Counted from the stretch's first letter, positions 51,226-60,260 are shown. The stretch is DNA of 64,000 bases from an uncultured Christensenella sp. (GCA_910584155.1 CAJTYG010000001.1:224466-288465); one strand, 5' to 3'. Numbers and translations: made by a program. Notes: generated from the letters alone by a model not told the origin.

Positions 51226-51565
51226 GTTGGGAATCGTAGTCCACGTGATAGAGCAGGTCGAGCAGGTCGCAAAGCAAAACAACGTGCAAAAGGTGACTAA
51301 GCTGACCTTAGAGGTAGGCGAGGTTTCGTCCGTTGTGCCGAGCCTCTTTACCGACTGCTTCGAGTGGTCCAAAAAGAAATCGGAATATCTCAAGGACTGC
51401 GAACTCGAGCTTGTCATTTTGGAAGGCATTTCCTACTGCGAGGACTGCAAGCAGACTTACAAAACCACCGAGTATGCAAAGCAGTGTCCGCATTGCGGAA
51501 GCAACAACACCTATCTTGTCACAGGCAACGAGATCACTATAAAGGATCTTGAAGTGTTGGCTTAA
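51218..51565 (+). CDS. hypA: HypA/HybF nickel metallochaperone
   Basis: HypA passes nickel to hydrogenase large subunits with HypB. The 115-residue protein starts MHELGIVVHV, where His2 is the nickel ligand, and has two zinc CxxC pairs: CEDC near 71 and CPHC near 90. The start at 51218 overlaps the end of the flavoprotein gene by eight bases; the longer ORF is rejected because MHE must be N-terminal. With HypB copy 2 and the flavoprotein this is a translationally coupled trio. Confidence 0.92.
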   Translation: MHELGIVVHVIEQVEQVAKQNNVQKVTKLTLEVGEVSSVVPSLFTDCFEWSKKKSEYLKDCELELVILEGISYCEDCKQTYKTTEYAKQCPHCGSNNTYLVTGNEITIKDLEVLA

Positions 51566-51591
51566 ACAGTAGAATAATAGTTTTAATAAAT

Positions 51592-51625
51592 AAACCCCAT
51601 CGTTCACACGATGGGGTTTATTTAT
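51592..51625. terminator. Bidirectional terminator between hypA and the XRE gene
   Basis: AAACCCCATCGT and ACGATGGGGTTT pair around TCAC. T residues follow on the plus strand and A residues precede it, so both converging genes can use it. Confidence 0.9.
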
Positions 51626-51643
51626 TTGAAATTAGCATTAAAA

Positions 51644-51955
51644 TCATTTATATAAATTCATAATTGCATTTTTTTGTTTGTCGGACAAAGTTTTTAAAAA
51701 TTCTATAACGTTTTTATCGGTTTTGTAAGCTTCCAAATCGTGATAGAAAAACTCCTCAAGACTTACGTTACATACTTCACAAATATCTAATATTGCGCTC
51801 AAGCTCGGCTCAAACCCTTTTTTGCTTTCTAATTGTGTGATATAAGCGGGATTTTTGTTTATCATCAAGCTTAAGGTGCGTGCGCTCAAATCGGCACGAA
51901 GTCTAATGACGCTTATTCTGTCTATGATTTGGTCAACGGTCATACTTTCCCTCAT
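51644..51955 (-). CDS. XRE family transcriptional regulator
   Basis: The 103-residue protein carries a helix-turn-helix: IRLRADLSARTLSLMINKNP, then AYITQLESKKGFEPSLSAIL. It is cytoplasmic and would bind DNA as a dimer. The ATG at 51955 stands six bases after a minus-strand TATAAT (51962-51967), another possible leaderless gene; an alternative ATG four codons on has AGGGAAAG upstream. It may regulate the divergent small genes at 52.1-54.2 kb. Confidence 0.78.
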   Translation of the reverse strand: MRESMTVDQIIDRISVIRLRADLSARTLSLMINKNPAYITQLESKKGFEPSLSAILDICEVCNVSLEEFFYHDLEAYKTDKNVIEFLKTLSDKQKNAIMNLYK

Positions 51956-52108
51956 GGTTGGATTATATTATAATTTTAATTCAAATTTACAGTTGACACA
52001 TTATTTGTCATATGATAATATTATGTAACAAATAAGATAATATTATTTATCAAATAACATTTTCAAATAAAATGATTTGTAAAATAATATTTTACGGAGG
52101 ATAAGCAG

Positions 52109-52546
52109 TTGATAGGTGTTATTATTTTCGGTGTAATAGCGGCGGTGATTTTTTTATTATATAAGCTGATAACCCGCAACGACATAATATGTCACAGCAT
52201 TTGCGCAGTTATAGCGATAGTTGGCATAATATTGTGTTATACGGTATCTAAGGGAAGAGAAATAGATACAATTATAATCGCAGGAATAGTTGCTTTTATT
52301 TGGTCTATATTTACGTTTAACGGGACTGAAAGCGAGGTCACTATAACGGAGTTTATGGGCGGTTGGTATGAGGTTGTGGAAGAATCCGCTTTTTCCGTCA
52401 AATGTACGATAGTATTTTGTTCCGTTGCATTGGCGTGCTTTTTATCATGGATAGCTTTTCCGTGGGGAGCCGGAGTTATTTTAGGCATAATGTTGGCGTT
52501 TAACGCTGTTATTTTGGGTATCGGAATTCCGATGTATTTTAAATAG
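52109..52546 (+). CDS. Four-helix membrane protein of 145 residues, function unknown
   Basis: The start is TTG at 52109, eight bases behind GGAGG; no ATG fits. Helices lie at about 2-18, 30-46, 51-66 and 90-115, with one more near the end. No family is recognised. It is divergent from the XRE gene and begins a run of small genes. Confidence 0.6.
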   Translation: MIGVIIFGVIAAVIFLLYKLITRNDIICHSICAVIAIVGIILCYTVSKGREIDTIIIAGIVAFIWSIFTFNGTESEVTITEFMGGWYEVVEESAFSVKCTIVFCSVALACFLSWIAFPWGAGVILGIMLAFNAVILGIGIPMYFK

Positions 52547-52566
52547 TTTAAATAGGAGATAAATTT

Positions 52567-53229
52567 ATGAACAAATTACAACAGAATTATGAAACATCTA
52601 TGGAAAATTATGAAGCATTGCGTGCGGTTTCTCACAAATTCAATGACGCAAGATTGGCTCTTAGTTTTCTTTTAACTGAGAAAGACGCAAATAATGCAAG
52701 CAGATATTTAAATACAGTATTAAAAAACTATACAGAACTGTTAACCGAAGGATTTAATTGTGTTTACTATGGATTATTCAGTGCGTATTTTTATGGCAAT
52801 GCTGTAAAAGACGTTAAAAAAGCGCAGGAATATCTTTTAAAAGGAGTGGAATTAAACGATAGCGCCTGTAAAGGCGAGCTTGCTTTTATGTATTTGGCAG
52901 GCTGTCCTGAATTGTCTGTTAAACAAGACTTAGAAAAATCCAAAGAAATATTGAAATCAATTTGCTTCGAGGAGCATCGCACATTGGATAATTTCTTTAG
53001 AGCAATGAAATATCCCGATAGTAAGCATAGCGGCGAATTTATGGTAGGGCTGATTAAAATTTATATGTCCAAATTGATAATATATATCAAGCACGGCGGC
53101 TTCGGAGAAGATGAAAAAGAGCAGAAAAAGCAGATAAAAGTGTGTCAACAAAATATAAAATATTATATGAAACACAATTATTATGCTGAAAAATGGGCAA
53201 AGCAAGTTCGCAAAGAGTATTTAAGATAA
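52567..53229 (+). CDS. Sel1/TPR-like repeat protein
   Basis: The 220-residue protein is all-helical with Sel1-type repeat marks: YYGLFSAYFYGNAVKDVKKA, then AQEYLLKGVELNDSACKGEL, AFMYLAGCPELSVKQDLEKS. Sel1 repeats mediate protein interactions. The ATG follows TAGGAG. It belongs to a set with the next gene; function unknown. Confidence 0.6.
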   Translation: MNKLQQNYETSMENYEALRAVSHKFNDARLALSFLLTEKDANNASRYLNTVLKNYTELLTEGFNCVYYGLFSAYFYGNAVKDVKKAQEYLLKGVELNDSACKGELAFMYLAGCPELSVKQDLEKSKEILKSICFEEHRTLDNFFRAMKYPDSKHSGEFMVGLIKIYMSKLIIYIKHGGFGEDEKEQKKQIKVCQQNIKYYMKHNYYAEKWAKQVRKEYLR

Positions 53230-53265
53230 CTGTGTGATAAGAGTTGTTTCATATAGGAGGTACAA

Positions 53266-53870
53266 ATGAGCAGTAAAATTAAATGGACAAAGAATATGAT
53301 CGACTGCGATAAAAAGTATGATACATACGTTAAAAATATCAGAACGAATAATTGTAAAGATATTTATTTAAGCGGTTTGGAGGTAGCTGCCGAGGAAGCG
53401 AATCCCGCAAACCTGTCGGGATATGCGTCTTATCAGTTGTATCAGCTTTATGTCGAGGGGGAATACGTAGCGAAAAATATTGAAAAAGCGAGGAAGTATT
53501 TTGATTTGGGCTGTACGCTCGGAGAGACAGAATGCTTGATTTTGCAATCACTCAGAGAAGAAACAGGAGAGGAAGTAGATAAAAAGCTTGCCGATTTGAT
53601 TGCTCAAGGGACGTACAGAGAGTGGCGTGTTTGGAATTGGCGTGCACTCATACGTGAAAGAAAGCACAATAGGTATATTTCGAAAACATTTAAAGCAAGT
53701 TGGTTTTTGCGACTTAAGTATTTGATCATGGCAGGTTTTCTATTCCAAAACAAAAATATTTCGATACGACAAGAAAGGAATATAGAAATAGAATACTAAA
53801 AATGCTCGCATTGCCTTTGGCGATAGTCATAGGTTTGTTTGTACTTCTTATAATAGTTGCTATTTTTTAA
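53266..53870 (+). pseudogene. Sel1-like protein gene with probable frameshift at the C-terminus
   Basis: The intact frame from 53266 encodes 177 residues (Sel1-like: YASYQLYQLYVEGEYVAKNI and EKARKYFDLGCTLGETECLI) and stops at 53799. From about 53715 another frame opens and reads FDHGRFSIPKQKYFDTTRKE, then YRNRILKML and a hydrophobic tail LALPLAIVIGLFVLLIIVAI, ending at 53870. Those residues look like the genuine C-terminus with a membrane anchor. A one-base shift near CTTAAGTA or the A-rich CCAAAACAAAAAT would join the two. It may be a mutation, an assembly error or a programmed shift. Confidence 0.5.
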
Positions 53871-53878
53871 GGTGAATT

Positions 53879-54187
53879 ATGTGTTTTAATAAAAAATTAA
53901 ATGTTCCTCAATACGAGGAAGATATTGTAACATTAACATCGGAAAATGGAGAAGAAATAGATTTTGTCGAAATAGCCGGAATAGTTTATAAAGACAATTT
54001 TTATGCCATTCTTCAGCCAAAGGTTTTATTGGACGGAATGAATGACGACGAAGCTCTTGTATTCAAGGTCACGACCGATAAAAAAGGAGAGGATTCGTTT
54101 GATATCGAATTGGATGATACAGTCATCGAGGCAGTATTTAAAGAATACAACAGACTGTATGATGAGGAGTTAAAGAAAAGAAAATAG
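53879..54187 (+). CDS. DUF1292 family small protein
   Basis: The 102-residue acidic protein has the DUF1292 pattern: EEDIVTLTSENGEEIDFVEI, then YKDNFYAILQPKV and DEALVFKVTTD, ending in FKEYNRLYDEELKK. Members are common in Firmicutes and are of unknown function. It starts eight bases after the end of the alternative frame of the previous gene. Confidence 0.78.
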   Translation: MCFNKKLNVPQYEEDIVTLTSENGEEIDFVEIAGIVYKDNFYAILQPKVLLDGMNDDEALVFKVTTDKKGEDSFDIELDDTVIEAVFKEYNRLYDEELKKRK

Positions 54188-54204
54188 CCTTAAATGAAGT
54201 GTTT

Positions 54205-54243
54205 ACAGACGGCAGGATTTCTCTTTGAAGTCCTGCCGTCTGT
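54205..54243 (+). terminator. Hairpin terminator before the ABC-F gene
   Basis: ACAGACGGCAGGA and TCCTGCCGTCTGT form a perfect 13-bp stem around a 13-base loop. The T tract is short, but the stem is strong. Confidence 0.75.
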
Positions 54244-54247
54244 TTGC

Positions 54248-54276
54248 TTGTAAATGGCAAAAAAAGATGCTATCAT
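54248..54276 (+). promoter_or_regulatory. Promoter of the ABC-F gene
   Basis: TTGTAA (54248-54253), 17 bases and TATCAT (54271-54276). Confidence 0.55.
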
Positions 54277-54293
54277 ATGAAAAGGTAAAGCCT

Positions 54294-56192
54294 ATGATGC
54301 AAATATCTATCGTAAACGGCGCTGTTGAATATGACGGGATACCTGTGCTTACACAGGTAAATTTCACCGTGCGTGAAAAGGAAAAGATAGCGCTTGTAGG
54401 CCGAAACGGCTGCGGAAAAACTACGCTACTTAAGGTGCTTGACGGCAGTCTCGAGTGCGAAAAGGGCGACGGTAACGAGCCGTGCGGAGTTTTTAAAAGC
54501 GGAGATCCCACCGTAGGATATTTAAGACAGACGTCAAACGACCTTGCTTCGACAACTATGATTGACGAAATTTTGGGCGCTTATGCCGACCTTCTGAATA
54601 CAGAAAAGGCTATGGACGAGGCGCTTGCCCGTCTCGAGCAGGACGGCAGCGAGCAAAATGCGAGGATATATTCCGCATTGCACGAGCAGTATGAGCGTAT
54701 GGGCGGATATGTTTATAAAAAGGAATATATGACTGCCGTAAAAAAATTCGGCTTTACAAACGATGACTTAAATAAACCGCTTCTCAAGTTTTCGGGCGGG
54801 CAGCGTACAAAAATAGCGCTCTTGAAGCTGCTGCTTTCAAAGCCCGATATCTTGCTTTTGGACGAGCCTACAAACCACCTCGATTTGCAGGCTATCGAGT
54901 GGCTTGAAAAATATCTTATATCATATAAAAATGCGTGCGTCATCGTGTCGCACGACAGAATGTTTTTGGATAAGATCGTAAACGTCGTGTATGAAATTGA
55001 GTACGGCGAGGCGGTGCGCTACAGCGGCAACTATACGGCGTTTATGGCGCAAAAGCAGCAAAACTACGACAAGGCATTAAAGGACTCGCTGATGCGCAAA
55101 AAGGAAATAGACAGGCTTAACGCCCTTGTGGAAAGGTTCAGATACAAAGCCACAAAGGCGGCGATGGTGCAGTCCAAAATTAAGCAGATACAACGCATAG
55201 GCGAGGTGGGCACCCCTATGCACTTTGACAACGAAACCTTCAGGGCAAGCTTTCAGCCCGTGCAGGCGACCGTAGAAAAAACGCTTGTGCTCGAGGATCT
55301 GACATTCGGATACGGACAGCCTCTCGGACATATAAATATGACGGTCAAGCGTGGGCAGAAGGTCGGAATAATAGGGCAGAACGGCACGGGCAAATCCACG
55401 CTTGTAAAAACCATAATGCACCTCATTCCGTCGCTTGGCGGACACGTGATATACGGGCTTCATTCGCAAATAGGATATTTTGACCAAACGCTTACGCAAA
55501 GCTTTTCGGAGCTTACGGTAATGGAAGATTTCCACAACGAGTTTCCCATGCTTTCCGACACGGAGGTGCGCAGTGCGCTCGGCGCTTTTACGTTTTCCGG
55601 CGATGAGGTATTTAAGCGCATATGCGACTTGTCGGGCGGCGAAAAGGTGCGGCTTGCGCTTTGCAAAATATTTAAGAAAAAACCAAACGTGTTGATTTTG
55701 GACGAGCCCACAAACCATATGGATATCATAGGCAAGGAAACGCTCGAGCATATGCTCGGCGAATATACGGGGACTGTGCTCACGGTGTCGCACGACAGAT
55801 ATTTTATCAACAGGATATGCGACAGGCTGATAGTTTTCGAGGGCGGCAATGTCAAAATCTTTGACGGCACCTATGCCGAATACGAGCAGCAAAGAGCGGT
55901 GGAAGAGGTCGATACAACAGAGGCAAAGCCCGACGTGCGCAAAAAGGGAAAGCCCGTATCCGAGAACAACGAGCGCAGCAAGAAGCTGCACCGCATTGGT
56001 GTGCTTGAAAACAAAATGAGGGTTTTAACCGACAAAATCGACGAGATAAAACGTCAGATGAGCGAAAACGCCGCAATTTATACGGATTATAAAAAAATCG
56101 CAGAAGCGGAAGACAAAATTGCAGAGCTTCAGATTTTATTGGAGCCGCTCGAGGCGGAGTGGCTAAAGCTTGTAGAGGAAGTAGGCGCCTGA
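54294..56192 (+). CDS. ABC-F family ATPase
   Basis: ABC-F proteins bind ribosomes and have two ATPase domains without membrane helices. The 632-residue protein has a first Walker A GRNGCGKTT and signature FSGGQRTKIALL, then DEPTNHLDLQAIEWLEKYL. A linker of about 80 residues (with RYKATKAAMVQSKIKQIQRI) and a second set GQNGTGKST, LSGGEKVRLALC and DEPTNHMDIIGKE follow. A charged coiled-coil C-terminal tail (about 560-632) ends it. The ATG at 54294 has AAAGGT upstream. It may be a translation factor or a ribosome-protection protein; which one cannot be told from sequence here. Confidence 0.85.
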   Translation: MMQISIVNGAVEYDGIPVLTQVNFTVREKEKIALVGRNGCGKTTLLKVLDGSLECEKGDGNEPCGVFKSGDPTVGYLRQTSNDLASTTMIDEILGAYADLLNTEKAMDEALARLEQDGSEQNARIYSALHEQYERMGGYVYKKEYMTAVKKFGFTNDDLNKPLLKFSGGQRTKIALLKLLLSKPDILLLDEPTNHLDLQAIEWLEKYLISYKNACVIVSHDRMFLDKIVNVVYEIEYGEAVRYSGNYTAFMAQKQQNYDKALKDSLMRKKEIDRLNALVERFRYKATKAAMVQSKIKQIQRIGEVGTPMHFDNETFRASFQPVQATVEKTLVLEDLTFGYGQPLGHINMTVKRGQKVGIIGQNGTGKSTLVKTIMHLIPSLGGHVIYGLHSQIGYFDQTLTQSFSELTVMEDFHNEFPMLSDTEVRSALGAFTFSGDEVFKRICDLSGGEKVRLALCKIFKKKPNVLILDEPTNHMDIIGKETLEHMLGEYTGTVLTVSHDRYFINRICDRLIVFEGGNVKIFDGTYAEYEQQRAVEEVDTTEAKPDVRKKGKPVSENNERSKKLHRIGVLENKMRVLTDKIDEIKRQMSENAAIYTDYKKIAEAEDKIAELQILLEPLEAEWLKLVEEVGA

Positions 56193-56193
56193 A

Positions 56194-57519
56194 ATGGAAG
56201 TTACGCTCGCACTGTCTGTCATAACCTGCGTGTGCATGTTTTTGACAATTCTGATAAAACCAACCGTAACGCTCGGCAATAAAAGCGGTGGCAGACACTT
56301 CACCGTCGGACTTTATTGGATCGTCGCACTCATCGGTGCGGCGCTTTTGCTTGCAGTGGGTGCGATATCGATACAGTCCGTATGGGCGGGGCTCACGAGC
56401 GACAGAGCTATAAATCCGCTTAAAATTCTGACGCTGTTTATATGCAATACTGCGCTTTCGGTGTTTCTCGACGAGGTAGGATTTTTTAAGTATCTTGCGA
56501 TAAAATGCTTAAGCAGGGTGAAAGGCAGCCAAAAAAGTTTTTTTGTTTTGCTTTACGTGCTCGTGTCGGTGCTTACGGTGTTCACCTCAAACGATATCGT
56601 TGTGCTGACGTTTACGCCCTTTATATGTTATTATGCAAAAAACGCCAATGTGGATCCCGTGCCCTATCTCGTAGGCGAGTTTGTTGCGGCAAACAGCTTC
56701 AGCCTTATGCTTATCATAGGCAACCCTACAAACATATATATTGCCACTTCATATGGCATTGACTTCGGCAGATATTTTGTCGTGATGTTTATACCTGCGC
56801 TGCTTGCGGGATTGACGGGCTTTTTAATGACCTTTCTCATATTTCATAAAAAGCTCGCTCAACCTATCGAGCCGTCGCCTATGGAAGCAAAGATAGATGA
56901 TAAGCCTATGCTTATAGTCGGGCTTTGCGCCTTGACGCTTTGCACGCTGCTGCTTGCGATTTCGTCATACGTAGGCTTTGAGATGTGGTATATCTCGCTT
57001 GCGTTTGCGCTTGCAATATCGGTGTTTGGGCTCGTCTATTCGCTGTGCAAAAAGCGGAAGCCCGTTGAAGTCGCAAAAACGCTTAGCCGCAGTCCGTGGG
57101 AGCTTATTCCGTTTGTCATATCCATGTTTGTCATAGTGCTTGCCTTGGATTCGCACGGCGTCACCGAGCTTTTGGGAAAGGCGTTGGACACGGGCGAGTG
57201 GTCGGCAATGACGTTTGGCTCCGCCTCGTTTCTGTTTGCCAACCTCATAAACAACATTCCTATGAGCGTGCTGTTTACATCGGCTACTGGCTATTGCGCC
57301 GCAACTGAGGCAGCGGTATACGCCTCGGTGATAGGCTCAAACATAGGCGCATATCTTACGCCCGTCGGCGCCTTGGCAGGCATAATGTGGTTGAATATTT
57401 TAAAAACTCAGGATATAAAATTCGGTTTTTTGCAGTTTGTAAAATACGGCATTATGATATCCGTGCCAACGCTTCTGGCGGCTATTGCGGGGCTGTATGC
57501 GTCGCTTAGCCTGTTTTAG
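56194..57519 (+). CDS. ArsB/NhaD-type ion permease
   Basis: The 441-residue protein has about 11 to 12 membrane helices and the ArsB/NhaD superfamily motifs TSNDIVVLTFTPFICYYAKN and LMLIIGNPTNIYIATSYGID in the first half, mirrored by NLINNIPMSVLFTSATG in the second. Members export arsenite or exchange sodium for protons, and no ars genes are near, so the ion is uncertain. The gene starts one base after the ABC-F stop. Its end overlaps the luxS stop by four bases (convergent). Confidence 0.8.
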   Translation: MEVTLALSVITCVCMFLTILIKPTVTLGNKSGGRHFTVGLYWIVALIGAALLLAVGAISIQSVWAGLTSDRAINPLKILTLFICNTALSVFLDEVGFFKYLAIKCLSRVKGSQKSFFVLLYVLVSVLTVFTSNDIVVLTFTPFICYYAKNANVDPVPYLVGEFVAANSFSLMLIIGNPTNIYIATSYGIDFGRYFVVMFIPALLAGLTGFLMTFLIFHKKLAQPIEPSPMEAKIDDKPMLIVGLCALTLCTLLLAISSYVGFEMWYISLAFALAISVFGLVYSLCKKRKPVEVAKTLSRSPWELIPFVISMFVIVLALDSHGVTELLGKALDTGEWSAMTFGSASFLFANLINNIPMSVLFTSATGYCAATEAAVYASVIGSNIGAYLTPVGALAGIMWLNILKTQDIKFGFLQFVKYGIMISVPTLLAAIAGLYASLSLF

Positions 57520-57983
57520 TCGGGATATTTCAGCCGTCTGTTTTCAGTGAGCTGCTTCAGATATTTTGCCGTATAGTATTTTGCCATAGGCAAATTCTGC
57601 TCGGAAAAATTGCCGCATTCCTCGGGCTTTGCGCCGGGGATATCACCCTCAAAGGATATGATAAACTCGCACATATCTACAACAAGGTCAAATACGTCTT
57701 CTGATTTTAAGTCGCCAAACATCACAAGATAAAAGCCCGTGCGGCAACCCATAGGTCCAAAATATACGACGTCGCTTTTTTTAGGGCAGTTGCGCAGATA
57801 CGTAGCCCCTATATGTTCTATAGTGTGCAGGGCGGGCATATCCAAAACGGGCTCTCTGTTGGGCGCCGTAAAGCGTATGTCAAAGGTGGATACCGACTGT
57901 CCGTCTTTTGTGTCTACTCTTGACAGATACAAGCCTGCAAAAAGCTTTGTGTGATCTACCGAAAAACTTGCTATTCTTTCCAT
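57516..57983 (-). CDS. luxS: S-ribosylhomocysteine lyase LuxS
   Basis: LuxS cleaves S-ribosylhomocysteine to homocysteine and the precursor of autoinducer-2. The 155-residue length is typical. The metal site HTIEHIGAT is near residue 53, with catalytic and ligand motifs GPMGCRTGFY near 75 and EECGNFSEQNL near 120. The ATG has AAAGGAG upstream. It is the last of three minus-strand genes that form an operon (60081 to 57516). Confidence 0.95.
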   Translation of the reverse strand: MERIASFSVDHTKLFAGLYLSRVDTKDGQSVSTFDIRFTAPNREPVLDMPALHTIEHIGATYLRNCPKKSDVVYFGPMGCRTGFYLVMFGDLKSEDVFDLVVDMCEFIISFEGDIPGAKPEECGNFSEQNLPMAKYYTAKYLKQLTENRRLKYPD

Positions 57984-58012
57984 ATCGCTCCTTTAAGTTG
58001 TCAAAATGACAG

Positions 58013-58699
58013 TTAAACATATATTTTCAGTTTGTTTTGCTTTCTCTTTTTCAGATATAGCTTCATAGGCGCAGTCAGTGAAAACTGCAGTGTGCCGCTC
58101 GGACAGGCGTTTACGCATTTCAGACACCTTATGCAACCGCCGTTTGGCTTTCCGCATGATATTGCGCCGTATGGACACGCTGCGGTGCAGCTGCCGCACT
58201 CGGTGCACCTGTCCGTAGAATAAAGTCTTACGCCGAGGCGGCTGCGGGTGTTTTTGGCAAAACGGGCGAACGGGTTTTTGTACGACTTTGGTATTTTTAT
58301 TGCGGCAGGGCTTTCTATTTTGCGCACTATAGGCTCAAGCTCATCAAAGCTTTCAAAAGGTGCGTCGTCTTGAATATACGTGTGCTTTGTAGGCACGTAT
58401 GCCGCAGCAACTACGTTGTGGTTAAATCGCTTTTGTGCTTCGTTAAGGGCATTGCCGCAGCACATTTTGCCGTAGGTCGCAATCAGAGTAAGATTTTTTA
58501 CGTTTATCTTTGACAAAAACCTGTACGCCTCGTCGGGCAGCCCCTGACAGTGCACGGGAAATACGAATACGAGATTTTCAAATGCGCAGTCCTTTAACTC
58601 GAATACGTCATAAAGCGGATACACGAGCCTGCTTGCAAGATAGCTCGCTATGTGCTTTGACTGATTCGTATTTGAGTAAAATACCACTGCGTTTTTCAT
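58013..58699 (-). CDS. Flavodoxin-ferredoxin (EFR1-type) electron transfer protein
   Basis: The N-terminal half has a flavodoxin-like fold (VVFYSNTNQSKHIASYLASR, then FVFPVHCQGLP). The C-terminal part carries two [4Fe-4S] motifs, CTECGSCTAACPYGA and CIRCLKCVNACPSG. The 228-residue length fits the EFR1 family. It would pass single electrons in the cytoplasm. The start at 58699 overlaps the upstream stop (ATGA), which fixes it over a longer frame. It lies between a PP-loop enzyme and luxS. Confidence 0.85.
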   Translation of the reverse strand: MKNAVVFYSNTNQSKHIASYLASRLVYPLYDVFELKDCAFENLVFVFPVHCQGLPDEAYRFLSKINVKNLTLIATYGKMCCGNALNEAQKRFNHNVVAAAYVPTKHTYIQDDAPFESFDELEPIVRKIESPAAIKIPKSYKNPFARFAKNTRSRLGVRLYSTDRCTECGSCTAACPYGAISCGKPNGGCIRCLKCVNACPSGTLQFSLTAPMKLYLKKRKQNKLKIYV

Positions 58700-60081
58700 T
58701 TGATATAGTCTTTCATTATTTCGCATTCGGGCAGCTCGGTCAGCGAAAAGCCGAGCGTAGATTTTATCTCTGTGATAGCTTGTTCTTTTGTGATGGCTTT
58801 GTCCCTTGTCGCAAGAGATATTTCAAGCGCACTGAAGGGAATCATAGTGTTTTCCATATTGTAAAATCTGATAAACTGTGAGTATTCCTTGCACTTTTCT
58901 ATGCAACAGCTTGTGTGCAGTCCTTTGTCCAAGTCCTCGGGCGGCACCCAACCGCACTCGGCAACGATTGTGTCCTTTATGCTTTTCCAATCATAGCTTC
59001 CGCCGCACACCTCGTTGAAATCTACCTGAACGAAGGCAGGAATATTTCCGCTAAGCGACGACCTGCGTATCGCTCTTTTAAGCGGCTTGACCATATGCGG
59101 CACCTGATGTATCGCCTCAACTACGTTGTGCACCAAGGTGTTTTGATATCCCGCTAAGTTTTTTAAAGGGTTGTCGCCGTAGGCAAGCTGTTTCATTGTG
59201 GCAAGCGTATGAAACTGCCCGTTTTTAAGCGGCGGGTGCAGGGTGAGCAGTCTGCCTGCGTTTATGATAAAATTGAAAAGCTTGCCTGTGCCAAAGGTGT
59301 AGGCGTACTTTGGCGCCATATGGTTGTAATAAAGCCCCATAAGCTGCGCAGGCTCGTTGCCTACAACAAAATACGGCACCTTGTTTGCCACAAGCTCGGG
59401 ATAAAAGAGGATATATGCCAAAGACGGACAGGCGCAGGTGTTGCCCGCTATCGCATACAAATGTCTGTATATCTTTTTTAAATCATCGTCGCAAACCCTG
59501 CGAGTGATAAACTCAACGCCGCTCAACGACTTCTTTGCGCCCTTTATGCTCATTTTTGCGCTTTGAGACATAAACGGAATTTCCCAAATCATTGCCAAAA
59601 CCCGTAGCTTAAGCACCTTTGAAAGATAATAAAGCAAAAAGGTGGAATCCTTGCCGCCCGTATAGAAGACCGCTACGTCAAAGCGTGATTTTTTGCATGC
59701 GTCAAAGGTGTTTTTTACAGGTACTACGCTTTTGAGCTCCGTCGTTTCCTTTGCGGTCGCACACATAGGGCAAAGTCCGTCCTCATCAAACTCGATACCC
59801 GGAATGATAAAATCGTTTGCCGCACAGTGCTTGCAAAATCTTGCCTCTTCCAAAGACTTCGGCGTATGCCGTAGCTCGGCTTCGTTTACCACCTGTTGCC
59901 CTAAAAGAGGCTTTATCGTTTTCAATTCTTCAGCGCTCAGCTCGCAGGGCAGCTTGGCGACGATTTTGAGCTGTGCGCCCGACAATTTCACCGTATTTTT
60001 AAACATATATGGCTTGTTTCTCAAACCGTAATACCGCAGCAGTTTGCCATCAAGCTTCCACCTGTTTTGTAAATAGTACAT
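58696..60081 (-). CDS. PP-loop ATPase with zinc-ribbon N-terminus, amidotransferase/sulfurtransferase-like
   Basis: The 461-residue protein has a zinc-binding pair (FCKHCAAND near 83, CPMCATAKE near 103) followed by a PP-loop FYTGGKDSTFLLYYL near residue 140 in place of SGGxDS. It belongs to the adenine nucleotide alpha-hydrolase group, like N-acetyl sugar amidotransferases (WbuX/PseA) and thiolating enzymes. Later NTCACPSLAYIL and SCCIEKCKEYSQF contain more cysteines. Coupling with an Fe-S protein suggests sulfur transfer rather than amidation, but this is inference. A TTTACA-17-TATAAT promoter lies upstream, and AAGG precedes the ATG. Confidence 0.72.
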   Translation of the reverse strand: MYYLQNRWKLDGKLLRYYGLRNKPYMFKNTVKLSGAQLKIVAKLPCELSAEELKTIKPLLGQQVVNEAELRHTPKSLEEARFCKHCAANDFIIPGIEFDEDGLCPMCATAKETTELKSVVPVKNTFDACKKSRFDVAVFYTGGKDSTFLLYYLSKVLKLRVLAMIWEIPFMSQSAKMSIKGAKKSLSGVEFITRRVCDDDLKKIYRHLYAIAGNTCACPSLAYILFYPELVANKVPYFVVGNEPAQLMGLYYNHMAPKYAYTFGTGKLFNFIINAGRLLTLHPPLKNGQFHTLATMKQLAYGDNPLKNLAGYQNTLVHNVVEAIHQVPHMVKPLKRAIRRSSLSGNIPAFVQVDFNEVCGGSYDWKSIKDTIVAECGWVPPEDLDKGLHTSCCIEKCKEYSQFIRFYNMENTMIPFSALEISLATRDKAITKEQAITEIKSTLGFSLTELPECEIMKDYIK

Positions 60082-60110
60082 ATCAAACCTTGTCTTAAAC
60101 TTTTTATCTT

Positions 60111-60139
60111 ATTATAGCCCAAGCCTGCTTTGCTGTAAA
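60111..60139 (-). promoter_or_regulatory. Promoter of the PP-loop/EFR1/luxS operon
   Basis: On the minus strand TTTACA (60139-60134), 17 bases and TATAAT (60116-60111). Confidence 0.7.
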
Positions 60140-60225
60140 TAGAGCGACGATATTTTCCTACAGTGTACATTTGGCAGTAAAATAAATTTTTTATAGCATA
60201 ATATCAAAAAAACGTCCGCATAGGC

Positions 60226-60254
60226 TTGACTAAATATAAAACGGTGCATATAAT
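60226..60254 (+). promoter_or_regulatory. Strong promoter of the structured RNA
   Basis: TTGACT (60226-60231), exactly 17 bases and TATAAT (60249-60254). The expected transcription start is near 60261. Confidence 0.85.
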
Positions 60255-60260
60255 AATAGC

